Below, in pieces: positions 39,001-52,340 of a stretch of DNA of 64,000 bases. The notes below the pieces were generated by a model. It worked only from the letters and a program-made list of their open reading frames with translations, ran no database searches and was not told the origin of the DNA. The translations under genes were made by a program, and so were the position numbers. Positions within the stretch are counted from its first letter, which is position 1. Each line of letters begins with the position of its first letter. Location of the stretch: NCBI GenBank assembly GCA_002205965.3, contig NADL03000554.1, positions 62,001 to 126,000 on the forward strand, written 5' to 3'. The DNA comes from Kappaphycus alvarezii (taxonomy: Eukaryota; Rhodophyta; Florideophyceae; Gigartinales; Solieriaceae).

Positions 39001-42000
39001 TCAATGAAGGTCGAGATTTAATCAATCTTATCATTAACGGAGCATTTGTTTCTACTTGCTTTCTCGAGTTGAAGCGTTTTGACCCTCTTTCACTAGCTCA
39101 TCTCCAGATTAAAGAATAGCACCCAGAAATGAGCTTACCGCCCGTTCTACAGATCCCTCATTCCAAACAATCATGATTATCTCCAAAGTAAATTTGTGGG
39201 GCGAACTCCGCGGATATGGAATCATCTTATTATGTTCCAAGGAGGGCTAAGTATTTATACGTTTAGACCTATAATGAGTCATCATTGCAATTTTGAAAAG
39301 TCAATAAGTCTAGTCTGTCGCGCCGTGCATCCACAAAGAACCAAGTGCATGGATTTTCAGCAGTTCCTGTTTGATCTGCGCGTTAAAAATTGCAATAGTT
39401 CTCCTTAAAAGTTATAGAATTGTCCATCAAACATCCGTTGAAGTGATTCGACTAGTTTACATGTCTATATTTACAATTGGCTGCGGTGATTCAAACAAAA
39501 CACTTTCCCTAAGGCCTCGCTCCACCGGTGGCATTATTGCGTCAAGCAATGGTAATGTTTTTCGATTCTGGAATTCATATTTTATTTCTGGAGCCTTATT
39601 TATAGTTGCATGCACATCAATCTTTGATCATAAACTATTTCTGAAACTGGGTCTATTTTTTCTGTTATCTAAAACACAAATAAAGCTTTCAAAGCCATTG
39701 TAAAATTCCACAGAAGGACCTAAAACTGTGTTTCATGTTTTAACTTCTGGTGTTTTGGTTGTTGAAAGCAGGAATGAAAATGTGTTTAGAATACAAGTTC
39801 AGATTTCAAAAATTGATATTAATGAAGCACGAGTTTTTTCGCTTAAACTATACCGTTCATTATTACATCTGTGTTTTAATTCCTTATCTGCTCGCTCCAA
39901 AACTTCACACTTAAGAGTTTGACTACAGCCTCGAATTGTACGCCTTAACTATACTCTATGTCTTCTTTCTGGAACATTCCATACTATATTTACACACAAA
40001 ATTTAACTAAATATAGTTTATTTCGACTAGAAGATTTAAATAGAAATAAGACATCGCTACTAACATCTTAGGTCATCAAAAATCAATCAGGGCCTCAAAG
40101 ATCTGAAATAATACCATCTTATGAGCGCATGGAAATTTAATTCTTCAAAATTGATATTTGAAGGGATGGAATAGGGAGTAAAGGGTCTGAATATTATGAT
40201 CTTTTTTCTTTTTACTTCCTTTCGTCTCATTTTTAGCGCTTTCAACACTGTCTACCTGAATACAAAGAAGTGCTGTTTTGGTAGCCTTTTTTTACTCAGT
40301 TAAAACGAACGGAAAGGACTAAATAGAATGATCAATCCGTCTACTACAAAAACCTCGGCATAAAAAATAGGTTATCATAAAATTAATCAAAATAGTATCT
40401 TTAGAAAAGTCTGTAGCATATTCTGTTTTTCCTTTATTTGAAATCTTGGTTTGTTAAAAGCATACGATTTTAGTAATTGCCAATATTATACCCGTACATT
40501 ATTCTGTCCAATGAAAGTCCAGTACAGATTTCTACCTTTACGGGCTGATTCGTGTACTTTAAATGGTTTACTAGAAAGTTATCTTGGAGGTGGAAGTAAT
40601 TTAAATTATACGAAATGTAAGACAGCCCATTGTCCATTATAACACAGTCCACATGAGTTAACACTGGAGAGTTCACAAAATAAATCAGAATTTCGTACCG
40701 TAATGATTTGGAAACGAATTTTAAAATAATAATTAAAACCAAAACTTAAAATGTATTGCACTACAACTATATCTGAGCCCCGAGTAAAAATAAAAATTTT
40801 ATAAGGCCACATTACTATTAATACTACCTGAAAAAGATAAACAGTTGCCAATTTTATAAGTCAACATTTTTTTAATACTACTTGAAAGATGAAAGGAACA
40901 AATAAACCATAAGAATGATTTTGAGGCCTACAATATTGGATCTTAAAGTTCTACTTTACCCTACCAGAAGGCCACCTGGCGCAATTAAAACTGTGGCGTG
41001 TCAATTTCTTCTGCCTTCTAGAAAACTGATATCAAAAAAATTCTCGGGATCGTATTCTTAAAACAATTGACAACTATTTTGACCATTTGGTTCCTTTCTC
41101 AAAACTTTAGGAATATTTATTATTAAATATAGTTTCGAAAACTTTTAAAATTTTTTGGAAGTCATTTCGACTGCTCTTGTATACACTGAATATTCTTGTC
41201 TCAAAATATTCCGTAAACGGACTTTTTACGTGTTTCGGACATTGTTCCTGCAAACCTTAATCTAGAATGGGGTATCACTGGAAATATCTACACCAGAAAA
41301 GTAGGTGACGGATTTTACGGGAATTTACTACTCTTTCTCTCGTCTTGAGAATGTTCACGAAGATGAAGCCCAACATGTGCTACATATTTGCTCAATATGA
41401 TCCAAAGCAATAATTGGAATTTTTATAGAGTTGGTAAAAATAATTTTAACAGAATACTCGGCTTAAAATAGAAACGAGTAGCTCCTGGAATCTATTTCAT
41501 GCATTTTCCGGAGCTATAAAGTTTTGACTGATTTGACCACTTTTTGTCGAAATTAGCGCGGCATTAGATGCATTATTTTGCAATGAATATTTATAAAAGG
41601 CGAGGTGAAATTTGCAACGAATATTTGTACAAGTCGAGGTGAAAATTCAACCTTGTTATGTAGTCTGATTGGAAAGAAAGGAACACGTAACTCTAAGATA
41701 TGACAGAGTTGATTTAAATTAACTCGAGCCGAAAGGTGCTACTTATTTATAGAGCATTGCCAAAAAGCAGTGCATCATAGGCGTTGAATACTACTGAATA
41801 ATATAAATGGTCTGTTTCGAAATGAACTACAAAGTTCATAGGCATCAATTTTTTCAGACTCGTTATTGTTTTCCCAAAGTTAAAATAATTGATAAGGAAA
41901 TAAAGAGATGTTTCTTGGCTGTAATCATCGGGATGATCAAATGAAATTACTATATTTGGGTATAAATTTAATTGATATGAAAATTGATATAAAATTTCAT

Positions 42001-44272
42001 ATTATTATTTCCAACAAACAATAAGCAAGCTATTTTGGTGAGATTTTGGGGAAAATGTGCTTTAATCAGTTATATTCTACTATTTGATAAATAATGAAAA
42101 CATTTGAGCTAAGATTAACTTCTAGATAATCTTAGCTCAGACGCTGCTTTCAAGTAGCTTTTTATTATATTATATCTTGTTTTAAGGAACTTTCTGAAAC
42201 ATGTACAGCGCTCAGCAACAACAGGATTAACGGATGCGATACTTTAATTATAGGAAACCATTTCTGAATGTATGTAAATACAAATATGACTCGAGCAATT
42301 AATAGAAAATACTCCAAGAGAAGAAATCATAATTTGCGAATTTATGAAAGATCCTAAATCAGAGAAATAACTCACTGGAATGCTAAATCTTCCAGGTTCA
42401 GTAATACAAAAATATAAACTTTTAATAGTACTCATGAATCTTGAAACACCAAAACTGAGATTAGGACAAGTTTTCCGCCTTACAGATTGTCATTGTCTTA
42501 ACGAAGTAACTTCGAGATATTGGTGGCATGTAATAGCCACCAAATAATATAGAATAGGTCATTAATCTTTTGCAATTTACAGATTCTAAAAAACTTTCTT
42601 TTTCTGCCATATTTTTTTGATAATCTCTCAGAATTATCTAGAAAGTAATATGTAAAACTGAATTATTTTAACTGATAGTCTTTGTTTCATAAATATCTCC
42701 TAAATCTAGACAAAAATGTGACATTAGGGTAACACAGGTAACATAGTCGCTCAGGAAGAATTTATAAGTATCAACAGATAATAACTTTGGATAAAATACT
42801 GTAGATAAAAGTTATTTATATTCATTATGATTAATTAAAGTGATTTTTATTTTTATCTAGGTACTAGATGGGCTTTTGACGTCTTTTTGGAATCAAGGTA
42901 ATCCTTTTTTGCTATTTTGCTGTAAATGGAGTATTTGGATGTAAAATAGTATTTGGGAATCTCCTTTTTACACCGTTTAGAACTAAAGAATTTCTATCAT
43001 TTTGTAAACTAAGTATCTAGGCGGCACATATCTCCGATTAAAGCATTGTTTAGCAATCCTACTATGTGGTTCAGGTAAATTGAAGGCAACCATGTACTTA
43101 AAAAGCAATGATGCTATATTCAATTTTTGTCGAGTGAAAATAGCAAAACTGTTTATTTTAACCTAAGAAAAATTGTACATCTAGAAGGAAAAAATCCATG
43201 TCTAGATTTTCTTGACTTGAATACAATATATTAATAGCATTACTCATAATTTGGCACTTATATTTATTTAAAGACTTATTAAGCCAAACTTTATCACCTC
43301 TAAGGACATGCACACTTACTATTATGGATTATTTCAGTTTTTTCAATGTCCCACGAAATATATCACTACATTTTGTACAATGCACGACAGAAAAGAACAT
43401 TTTAGGTTTACTACACAACTATGATCTCATTTTTACAATTATTTAATGAATATTATTTACGATCGAAGATTTCACTAGAAGATTTTTAATGTGTATTCTA
43501 CTACCAAATTTTTATCTACAAGAATCAATTTTTATGCCAAATATTAAGATATCAATTTACTTTTTTTTTTCTCCAAACGGTGCCCTGGAGTTCTGAAGAC
43601 AATTTCCATCCAGACAAATCTGTGAAACTTTAGGTAAATTCAAACGGCTATCTTACATAAGTTTAAGTCTGTATTTGCGCACGGAATTTCAAATCTATAA
43701 ATAACCTTCAATCCTGGCAAAAAAACCTTTGTTCGGTTATAGCCGCCTTTCTCTCAGTTATTTATTTTTGTGACTAAAAACTAAACATAATACGTCAACG
43801 TCTTACGAGCTCCGGAGGAAGATATAACGTCTGTAACAAGGAGAAATTTTATGGGGCCTTCTTGTTTATAGGGGGGAAATTTGGGGTGTTTTTAATGCAT
43901 GAAAAATATGGTCAACTGTTCCCTGAGGGATGTCGTGATGGTAAAGGCTTACAATGTAAAGGGTTGTCGGGAAGTTGTCAAAACGCTAGAAAACTGACAG
44001 GAGGCCGGCCAACAGGCACGCTGCATTGTATATTACTGCTGCTGCGGCATGACGCTGTGTTAAGATTTCTTTGACCTTTGCGTAGGTCTCCCCTGCCCTC
44101 GTAGTGTTTCTGAATATCCCAAAATATAAAAAAGGAAAAGAAAACATTGATGTTCCTCATTCAGTCAACGTTCTCAAAAAGTAGGTGACATAACTTTCTG
44201 TCTCTCGCGGAACTAATTTAAATAGTAAGCTAGCCTGCAAGAATGAAACCACACGAGCTAAAGACAATACTA
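36001..44272. other. Second AT-rich gene desert
   Basis: No recognisable gene, tandem repeat or transposon end. A 16-bp phrase (tttatgggaatttttcgg-like) is repeated in 38010-38060 next to a 20-bp near-duplicate, the only local duplication I noticed. Open stretches up to about 120 codons lack protein-like composition. Confidence 0.55.
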
Positions 44273-44710
44273 GTGTCTATTAGACCGTTGTCCTCATATG
44301 AGGGCAACTTTTAGCACCTTTTTTTCAATACAATTTTTTTATCTCAACGCATTTCTTGTCCCTCTGCATTAGTTCATGAGTGCAGATGGCCGATCAAAAC
44401 AAACTTTTCAAGATTGTTGACGGTGGTGAATGCTAGAGCAGTTTTCACTCACCAGCTTCCGCTCTTCGCAAGAAGTTGTGAAAACGGCTTCATTTTGGAA
44501 GGAAATATAGTTCGTATTATCGTGGGGGGTTTTAGAAACGAGGGGCATGTACAGTAAGAATTACTGTACTGCAACTTAACAAAAAAACCTTTTTTGCAGT
44601 AAAAATGTCGGGCTTCCAAAACATTTACTGTTCCAAAATGTAACGGAAACTGTCTTCATATGAGGACAAAGTGTGCCTCATATGAGGACAGAACATGGTC
44701 CAATAGACAC
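44273..44710. mobile_element. MITE (non-autonomous DNA transposon), 438 bp
   Basis: Terminal inverted repeats GTGTCTATTAGACC at 44273 and GTGTCTATTGGACC (read inward on the minus strand) at 44710 differ at one position. They are flanked on both sides by TA (44271-44272 and 44711-44712), as expected for a Tc1/mariner-type TA duplication. The flanking CTAG on both sides leaves a 4-bp CTAG duplication as an alternative. Near each end lies the 12-bp perfect palindrome CCTCATATGAGG (44292-44303 and 44676-44687), with a third imperfect copy at 44654-44665. In the middle is GTACAGTAA-gaa-TTACTGTAC (44549-44569). No transposase is encoded, so it would depend on one elsewhere. Confidence 0.8.
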
Positions 44711-44713
44711 TAG

Positions 44714-46138
44714 AGAGCATATCATGCGTGAAGCTTATTAACATATTGAAGGTATATGTGTCTTGGTATTTATGCATCCTCGGGTCTCTTACGAGAGAAT
44801 TGCATCACGCAGTCACTTAAAGGGAGGCATGAGCCGAAAATATTCTTGGTACAAAATTCTTTTTAAGAATAGTTCAAATGCAAGGAAGATAAATTTCATG
44901 ACATTCGAAAGGATCGTTAAACACTTCTTGTCTATACAACCTCCATACATACAGATTAAGATGAATCAAAGGCAGTTTTAAAATTACTCAAAATTTCTGA
45001 CATATACATGATGCTTTATATGCATTCTAAATTCCCTTAACTATCGTTATTGACCATTTGATATTTCATATATGTTTTATGCCCAGATTAAATTGTAAAA
45101 AGAGAATTTTTATCATTTAAATGTGGCAACAAGTACCACTTTTTTCCAAATGTCTGAATATGATCTTCAGTACTTTGTAGTAATTTATTCGTCTTCGTTT
45201 AGCTCCCAATAAACATCGTTCTGTATTAAAAAGCATCTCTGCAGGGTAACTTATGTCAATCATTTAAGATTCATAAGAGTTTTTAAAGTATATGAGAGAC
45301 AGACTATGGAAAATCACCGATGTCCCTGAAAGAATTACTCAGCTCTCACGCGTGAGAATTTACTACTATTACTGTAATTATCAGCAAGTATTATAATTCG
45401 TGCTCATTTTTGCTTTATCACCTAAAAGTTAAAGATGTGTTTTTATAAATTCGTGAAATTGTTATTCCGATCAGAATATAAACTTTTCGTCTCAATTTCA
45501 AACTCTTTGTGCTACGATAATACATTTATAATAATTGGGTTTTTTGCTCAAACACCAGTTGCGCTTGTATATTTGCTGTAACAATGGCTCTTTCAAAAAT
45601 TGTTAATAGTGAGTATAGTCGAAGGAATATAACTTTGGTTTGAGGGAGAATATACAAAACTTTGCATTTATTTATGTCGACAACACTGTAAGAAAAAGAA
45701 AAATGAAGCAGCACAAGCTTAAAAAAGCAAGCGAGACCTCAGGACAGATTACTCTATCAAAGTTTTTTAACCCACATATTGCAACCTTTTCTGCACATAA
45801 CACTCCATTATTTGTATTACTGATCGAAACAATGAGTATTTAGAATTTCATGGTGTCATTGACATGTACCATATTGGCGGCAATAGAGGGCAGGCTTTCC
45901 AATCCTCCATAAATCTTCCCGGAGCGAAAACACATGTGTCCTGTGTCGCAATTCCGGGACTCCAGAAAAATACTGAAAAGAAATTATTCTCGTTGTGGTT
46001 TCATTATTACTGTACATTCGTGCTTTTCGCTCAGCGGACACCAGGAACAAAGAGAAACTACTCTAGATTGCGCGACTAATTCGGTAATATTCTCTTTTTT
46101 TACCTGTGCGGAAGCGTAAGGACGCGATTAAATGACCT
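44714..46138. other. No gene seen
   Basis: AT-rich to 45850, then mixed composition. Open stretches are short and overlap on both strands without recognisable motifs. Confidence 0.5.
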
Positions 46139-46748
46139 TATTGTCGATGTATTGGCCAGTGTTCTGCAAATTGCAGCTCTACAGTCAGCTGTGGTACCTC
46201 AAGAAGGGCTTCACCGCACCAGACCCAATATTGGCGCAAAAAGGCATAATATTGGCTCTAAATTTCTCGACCTCACCGTATTAAGCTCCTTGGCAACCTT
46301 CCGCAAGAGATTTCCTCGCCACAACTCGCTGAAATCTGTTGATGTAGCGAAAAACGCGAAAATGAGGAGATAACAGTCATTCATTGCGAGTTCAGCCAAT
46401 AGATAGACTCATTATTTTCTCCTCCTTTTCCTTGAAGGTCTCCACCACGACACCTACTTGCTGCTAAGCGATCACACGGAATTCGACGGTAAGGACAATG
46501 GATACATAGCCAAATTTGGAAACTTTAGGTTTTCTTACTCTTCCAAGATATATTCGATCTATCTTAAAGACTTACAGACAGCCACAGTCGACTCAAAAGA
46601 GCATACCAAACCAGTTATTGGGGAGGAACTACGTTCTCTAAATGGACACTTTAAGGCCAGCCATCAAGCACGCTCATTCGACATAACGGCTGCTGCAGGA
46701 TTCTTCAGCCTCAAACCCCCGCAAAACCTTTGCGGATATCTCCATTAA
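46139..46748 (+). repeat. Unclassified repeat, copy 1 (related to about 56150-56350)
   Basis: A stretch at about 46209-46262 (translating as GFTAPDPILAQKGIILALN in one plus frame) has a clear relative at 56258-56312 on the same strand (GLTALDPIPVQKGILLDTN). Downstream an open stretch of 96 codons (46458-46748, preceded in frame by GLHHDTYLL) has protein-like composition but no recognised family. Because two diverged copies keep the same frame similarity, an old element gene is likely. Its class is unknown. Confidence 0.45.
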
Positions 46749-47869
46749 ATGATTTCTCACGCAAATGTACGCCGCAGTGGCATCAGCATCCAATGCTTCC
46801 TGTCTAATGGCTGGACTCCAGCCCGTTTCCTATGTTGATGTAGGCAAGTAGTTGATCTATTACCGTGTAAGCTTGCCCCAACTTGTCTCAATCTCAAATA
46901 AAAACCCTGGTCTCACTTCGGGGAATGATATCACTTTCCTCATATTAAACTACCCAAATTTTCCCCTGCCTTCATAACATAATTAGTTTTGAGTTACACA
47001 TTTAAAATAAAAATAAACATACTGGTCATCACTAGATAATCAGAAATCGAGTAGAAAATATTGAAAGCAGAAGCAACACTGTTATAATCAAACAATATTT
47101 ACATCACCCTCTTCCAGATGTAGTTCTCTCTGTGTTCATTTACAATTTATACGTTAGACGACCAATGCGGCAAGTAGGCTGAATTTTTAAAGCACATCAA
47201 TAAGTTTGAAGAGGGAGCAGAAAAATTCAAACTAACTGGTAGCGAAATTGTCATATTCAAGATTTAATTATCCAAAAGTAAAGCAAATACATGCTAAATC
47301 GCATCTAATAGAGCTATTAATTGAATGGAAAGAAGATTATGAGAAAAAATAAATATACCATATCAAGAAAGAGCTAAGTATCGACATATCCAGATCATCT
47401 TTTTAATTTGGGAAATTATATCAGCTTCTCCGTTTATTTCTGCAGATACCAGAATTACCACAGCTGAACCATTTAACCTGCATTTTGACTTTTGTGAGAT
47501 CTGAGATATCGCATGAAATGTGAATTCCTCTGAAAGGAATGTAATTGAGAGGCCGCCTAAAACTCCATCTGCACGTTTTCACTACATTCAGACTCACCTG
47601 TAAATAATTACACAGAACATATGTGTCCAGACTTTCAGCGGAGTGATGATGGTAGGGATAGTTTTGAGCTGTTACGACTATATTATTATTTAAATTTGAC
47701 TAACTATATTATAATAAAGCTTCCATGTATTTTTAACTTCATTTGGCAAGCCAAAAATTTGCACCAGTGAGAATGCTGCGTAAATATAGGATTTTCGACT
47801 CAAAGTACGATCTAACCACACCGATCAGAGACTCCGAAAATATTTGCCGCGAGCAGGAGCGCGAGTATA

Positions 47870-48720
47870 TTGAATTGTATAGGTAATCTTGCACTCGGTG
47901 TTTGTTACAAACATGGAAAATATGTAACCAGTTCTGACACGATTCAATCCGAGACAGTTATTATTCTGGTAATTGAAACAATATTTAGACCGCGGTTTGT
48001 CACCAAAACATCTGAAATGAGACTTGGAACGGCACCCAAATATAGAAGATCCTGCGTTTTCTTTCCCAAAATTTTATCTGGTAACAGAAGAGAACCTTTT
48101 GATGCTGTTTAGAACATTTTAAGAAAAAATTTCTTTCCTTTACAGTATTTATTACATTTAACAATTTTTGAGCTTTTTATTCGTATACAACTACTCCTAA
48201 TAGTTGGCCAAAAATGGTTCCAGTTTGCGTCGAATAGAGCTCAGCAACCAAATTTTATTTCTCCATACACTCTAATAAATCCCTCGGGACTTTTTTGCCT
48301 TTTTTTGCTGCGTTTCATCTTTCTTGCCGGAGCTTTTTTGCGCTTCCTGTACAATTTGATTTGATCAGAGTGGTACAAGTCCTGGAATATGCTTAACGAT
48401 TGCATGATCCAATCTTGGCTTCTTCGATATAACGTTATCTTCTGCATCCTTTTTTGTACTATTGACATGGCCCATTTTGCAAGCGATAGATACGCTATTG
48501 GATCTATTCAGTATATCATCCTTCCTTGGTTTTAAATATTTCATCTCAGGACCAGACTCGCTTCGTGCCTCAGAAATAGTTGTTCTCCTGCAAGTCCAGC
48601 AGTTGCTTTCATTATGACCATAGCGACTGCGATCCCTACACACATGGTTCCGATATAGATTCTTCAGGCATCTATTTGGAAAGCTTACAGGTTTATGGAA
48701 GTAAATTAAGACTTATATAT
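47870..48720 (-). pseudogene. Retroelement gag-like remnant with a worn CCHC knuckle
   Basis: On the minus strand from about 48700, a frame reads FPNRCLKNLYRNHVCRDRSR (48682-48623) and then YGHNESNCWTC. The C-x2-R-x4-H-x4-C spacing equals a CX2CX4HX4C zinc knuckle with the second Cys replaced by Arg. A Lys/Arg-rich tail runs down to 48241 with a frame change near 48365. Zinc knuckle plus basic tail fits the end of a retrotransposon gag. The element class cannot be told. No pol was seen beside it. Confidence 0.4.
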
Positions 48721-49521
48721 CCTTCAAAGTACTAGATGGGCTGAATATGGTTCTCTAAATGTGATTTCATCATGTCAAATCGATTGTCGACCCGTGTTTC
48801 TAGTCGTTTATCCGATTTTCGTACATCGCCTTGGAAGGCTTTCAACGTCGCTGAGCTGGTAGCTGACTTTTGGTAATTGTTCTTATAATGCACGAAGGAC
48901 ATCTATGTACGGTTACCTCTCTTTACTCACCCAGAGACTAAAATGTATCCGAATTATGAACGATCTCCACAATAGCACTCTTCATATCAATAAAGGTGTT
49001 AGGGCCTTTGATAAAGAGGAAATCGGAAGGCAACTTATCCTCTATTGAAACCTCACGCAGCATTCTATAATTAACTTGGGCACTAAACCTAGCCTCTTAG
49101 TAGAGATTACACATGTAAAACAATGAATTGAAAAAATTCATAATGTTGAGACGGGCCTCTTTGGTGGTAATAGTCATTTCATCTGCTTCAATTTACACTC
49201 CCCTATCTCAGCGAGGTTGCGCCCAGTCCCATTAATGGAATTACCATCAAAAAAATTTGCTTTATACTTGCTCTTTACATAATAGTACGATAGGTGAAGA
49301 CGCTTGTGGCCTCCTTTTCACCGTCTGTGTCCCACATGAAAACATAAGCATATGTATAAAGAAAATATTCAACGTTCTCATTTTTGCTTCCTTTCAACGA
49401 TATAAGAGCAGAGTTAGGATCTACTGTTGTAAAGAAAATGTAGAAATGTCAAACTGAACTTGAACCTAATGCTTCACAACTTGAACACTTCAGGTGCAAT
49501 TTCCTCCAAAAGAGGACCAAA
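48721..49521. other. No gene seen
   Basis: Mixed composition, short open stretches only, no repeat ends recognised. Confidence 0.5.
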
Positions 49522-50950
49522 TGATAAGAAAAAATCGGCGAGAATGAGATTTTCAAAACCAATTATTGTACGACGGATATGTTGCAGACAAAAGAATTGC
49601 TACCCAGTATAGTTGTGGGGACAAGAAGAGTTTGATGTGAAGGGATGGTCAAGTGGCTACAAATCAGTACAGAAGAGGAAGTTCTACCACTTATACTCAG
49701 TAAATATCGTATAAAAACGTTTCCTAGGTCAGATATTGACTTTCAACTTCCGAGCTATTCAGGTCCGCACATGAAGCTGTCCGCTAACTTTTTTAACCTC
49801 TCCTCGATGAGGTAGTATACTCAGCTTACATATACTTTTTAGCTAACCCTAAAGTCTCAATCAAGCATATTGAATACCATTGAATGCAATAAAGGGAATC
49901 CTGTGGACGATAAGGAAAACCAATAGATAACCTTAGGATAAATATTCGGATTTCATTCGTGAAATCTCCATTTTCGAGTTTAGATTTAAACAGCTCCTCT
50001 AAAATATCTATATCTCAAATTCAGTCCCTATGAATTTTTTCCAACGTCCCGGAATGATGAATAGCCTCCTCAGACTTATCACTGCCCTCTAATTACTATT
50101 CAGAACCCTTAGACTCCAGTCTTCACCCAGTGGAACAGATAGAAAATACGACTACATACTCACTCTCCCATCGGTCCCTTGCAATAAATCCCCTACGATT
50201 GTACACCAACGGCTCCTGCAGTTTGACATAGTCTTCGTCATTTTTGGATCCTTCCACATCTTCGTCGGCCTCCCGGGCCGACTATACCTCTCTGTATCCC
50301 CCTCTTTCTCCACAAATTTACGTAGAATCTACTTCAGAAGGCGGACTTGGTCCAAATTTGTGGTATAATCGTTGTCGTCAGCTGGCCCATCGGCCATCAA
50401 AGCCAGGCCGTTGATGCAATGCGGGGCTTTGGTTGATTTCTCGATTGTGAGTGACTGTCGGAAGCGTTTCATGTAGATAGAAAGATAAGAAAGTGTGCAG
50501 GTGAGTTGATGGAGTGGTTCATTGAAAGATTGGTGCTTCAACGACGTTGCAATCGAACTTTAAGTTCGCGAATGTTTTTGATAATTTTCACGACCTCGGA
50601 CCAAAACATTGCGAAGCGATGTTGTGACTTTGAAACTGCATGCACTCGGGGCAAAAAGATTGCTTGGCAAAATATCGGAACTAGATTCGGAGGTTGAAAC
50701 GAATCACGGGTTTAAAGGTTTGTTTTCGAAAAAGGATCAAATTTTCAAACGTAAAACAGAAAATAGAGTCGTACGATGAATTTTGATTCATAAGACAAAA
50801 ACGTTTTTAGGAATTCCTCCTTGATAAGAAGGGTAGAAAGATTGGTTGAAAGAGAATGAGGTCAAGGATGGCTCTCGGGGTGACAGAAATAGGAATTTGC
50901 GGAAAGAGCCGTTTTCGTGCGTACAGTTAGCATCAGGCACACGGTTCATT
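49522..50950 (-). repeat. Long-LTR family, copy D (diverged)
   Basis: The 3' end is defined by TGATAAG...AAATCGGCG at 49522, equivalent to TGATAGGGTAAATCGGCG of the complete LTR at 60692. The R1-like core with a worn inverted repeat (TTGACTTTCAACTTC, about 49736) and the CTCAGCTTA...TAAAGTC block (49820-49856) follow, then the C-terminus and N-terminus of the LTR gene. The 5' limit is estimated from the spacing in the complete copy. GGTTCATTTTTTG near 50943 may be the remnant of its end repeats. Confidence 0.6.
49965..50472 (-). pseudogene. LTR-resident acidic-protein gene, diverged copy D
   Basis: Starts MKRFRQSLTIEKSTKAPHCI at 50472 and continues NGLALMADGPADDNDY, aligning with the intact copy (INGLRLAAYGPTDADDY). 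A TAG stop follows at about 50331. Near the other end, in the proper minus frame, DIDILEELFKSKLENG (about 50016-49969) matches the intact C-terminus MDILEELFGSDLENG. The acidic middle is replaced by unrelated or eroded sequence. Preservation of both protein ends in such a diverged LTR suggests that the gene was once under selection. Confidence 0.6.
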
Positions 50951-51239
50951 TTTTGCTCTTATCTGTACCGAACGTGTCATCTTGTCAGTCTATTTTTTTA
51001 TCCAGAGAAGGGAAGTAGATTAAGACGGGTCGACTTGTGACGGGGATAACGTCACCAAACGGGGTGGTCGTCAGGACACACCATAGTTATGGGGCCGGTA
51101 CGGTATTATATTATTTGAGTCGAGTCGATATAATTATTCTAGGAGCATCGATTACTTTATAAGTTGTCAAATAGGTCAATGTAATTCCGAAATTACACTA
51201 ATTATCAATAAAGGACGGTAATTTTACTATTCCTGCGGT

Positions 51240-52340
51240 AGTGGTCAATAATTACCGAGGCACATCAATGCATTGTAAATATGTAGGGGGCATTGGAGAG
51301 AGACTACTCAGAAAGGCGTCAGGTGAGACTCTAACTGGTTTGCATCCCGTCCAGGCAGAAGACAAAATGCGTGACGAAGCCCTCGAGATCCGTTTAAGGA
51401 GTGGATCCACGACAGGCAGTAGCGAATGTGGGAAGCCTTCGGAAGAAGGATGAGTCCTCAGCACCAAACGCGCCGAATAATCAATGCTAATAGGAAGAAG
51501 GGAGATGTCAAGCTCGCGGCACATGATTCCGTAGTGTGTGTATTTGACACGCTCGGTCAGCGAGGCGGCGGTACCGCCGTAGAACGCACAATGAAACCCC
51601 GGGTACCTGACATGAAGGTGGGCCACAGTTACGTCCAAAGCTAGATCGCGGGGTCAATGCCGTAAGCGCCAGGAATATAGAGATTGATGAGAAATGTTGT
51701 CCAGGTGGAAGAAAAGTGGGAGTGGGGAAAGAAGCTGGTATTCAAAAAGGGTAGAAATCCCGACTTCCTTACAATAGCGATACAAGGAATTGCGCAGGTA
51801 TTTATGACGGCGAGTCTGTCCACCGTTGTATTTGCAGTTTTGCGCATGCTTTTTGTATTGATCAAACAGTGGAGCGACATCGGAAGACCGACGCGAACAG
51901 ACAGGATAGCGTGCATGGCTCGAAAAAAGATTACGCCCTAGGCGCACGGAGGCAGCGACAGTTTAGGCTCGGGAGGCCAATTTATTGCCACGGTGAGGCT
52001 GGGACAGACCGGAGAAAACAAAGAGAGAGTTAGATTCTCGAAAAGATGGAAGTGAGCTCGGTCATGGGCAGACGAGGAACGGAAGATGCGATCAAACTTC
52101 AAAATGTGCGTTCAGAAGTGATTGACGGAAGCGGTATGGAGAATATAGGGTACGTTATTGATTATAGATGTAGGAAGGACATTTCCCGAGACGAGGAGGC
52201 AGATCAGGTATCGTTGTATTGATATTATTTAATATTTGAAAGGTGCGGCTCGGCTATCCCTCGGTGTATGCTAAACGTGCTTATGTATTGAACTGTCTGA
52301 AAAGGGGATAGAGTCAGGCGGGATTACGTTACAAGGCTAC
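51240..52340 (+). other. GC-richer coding-like block, includes a repeat shared with about 56600
   Basis: Plus-strand frame at 51241-51453 contains GERLLRKASGETLTGLHPVQ and RLRSGSTTGSS. The minus-strand frame at 56700-56430 has EELIGNASGKNVTRLQSIQ and LGSGASTGSS with equal spacing, so the two are homologous. Other open stretches on both strands to 51950 have coding-like composition. The family is not recognised. Old element coding sequence is the likely source. Confidence 0.4.
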
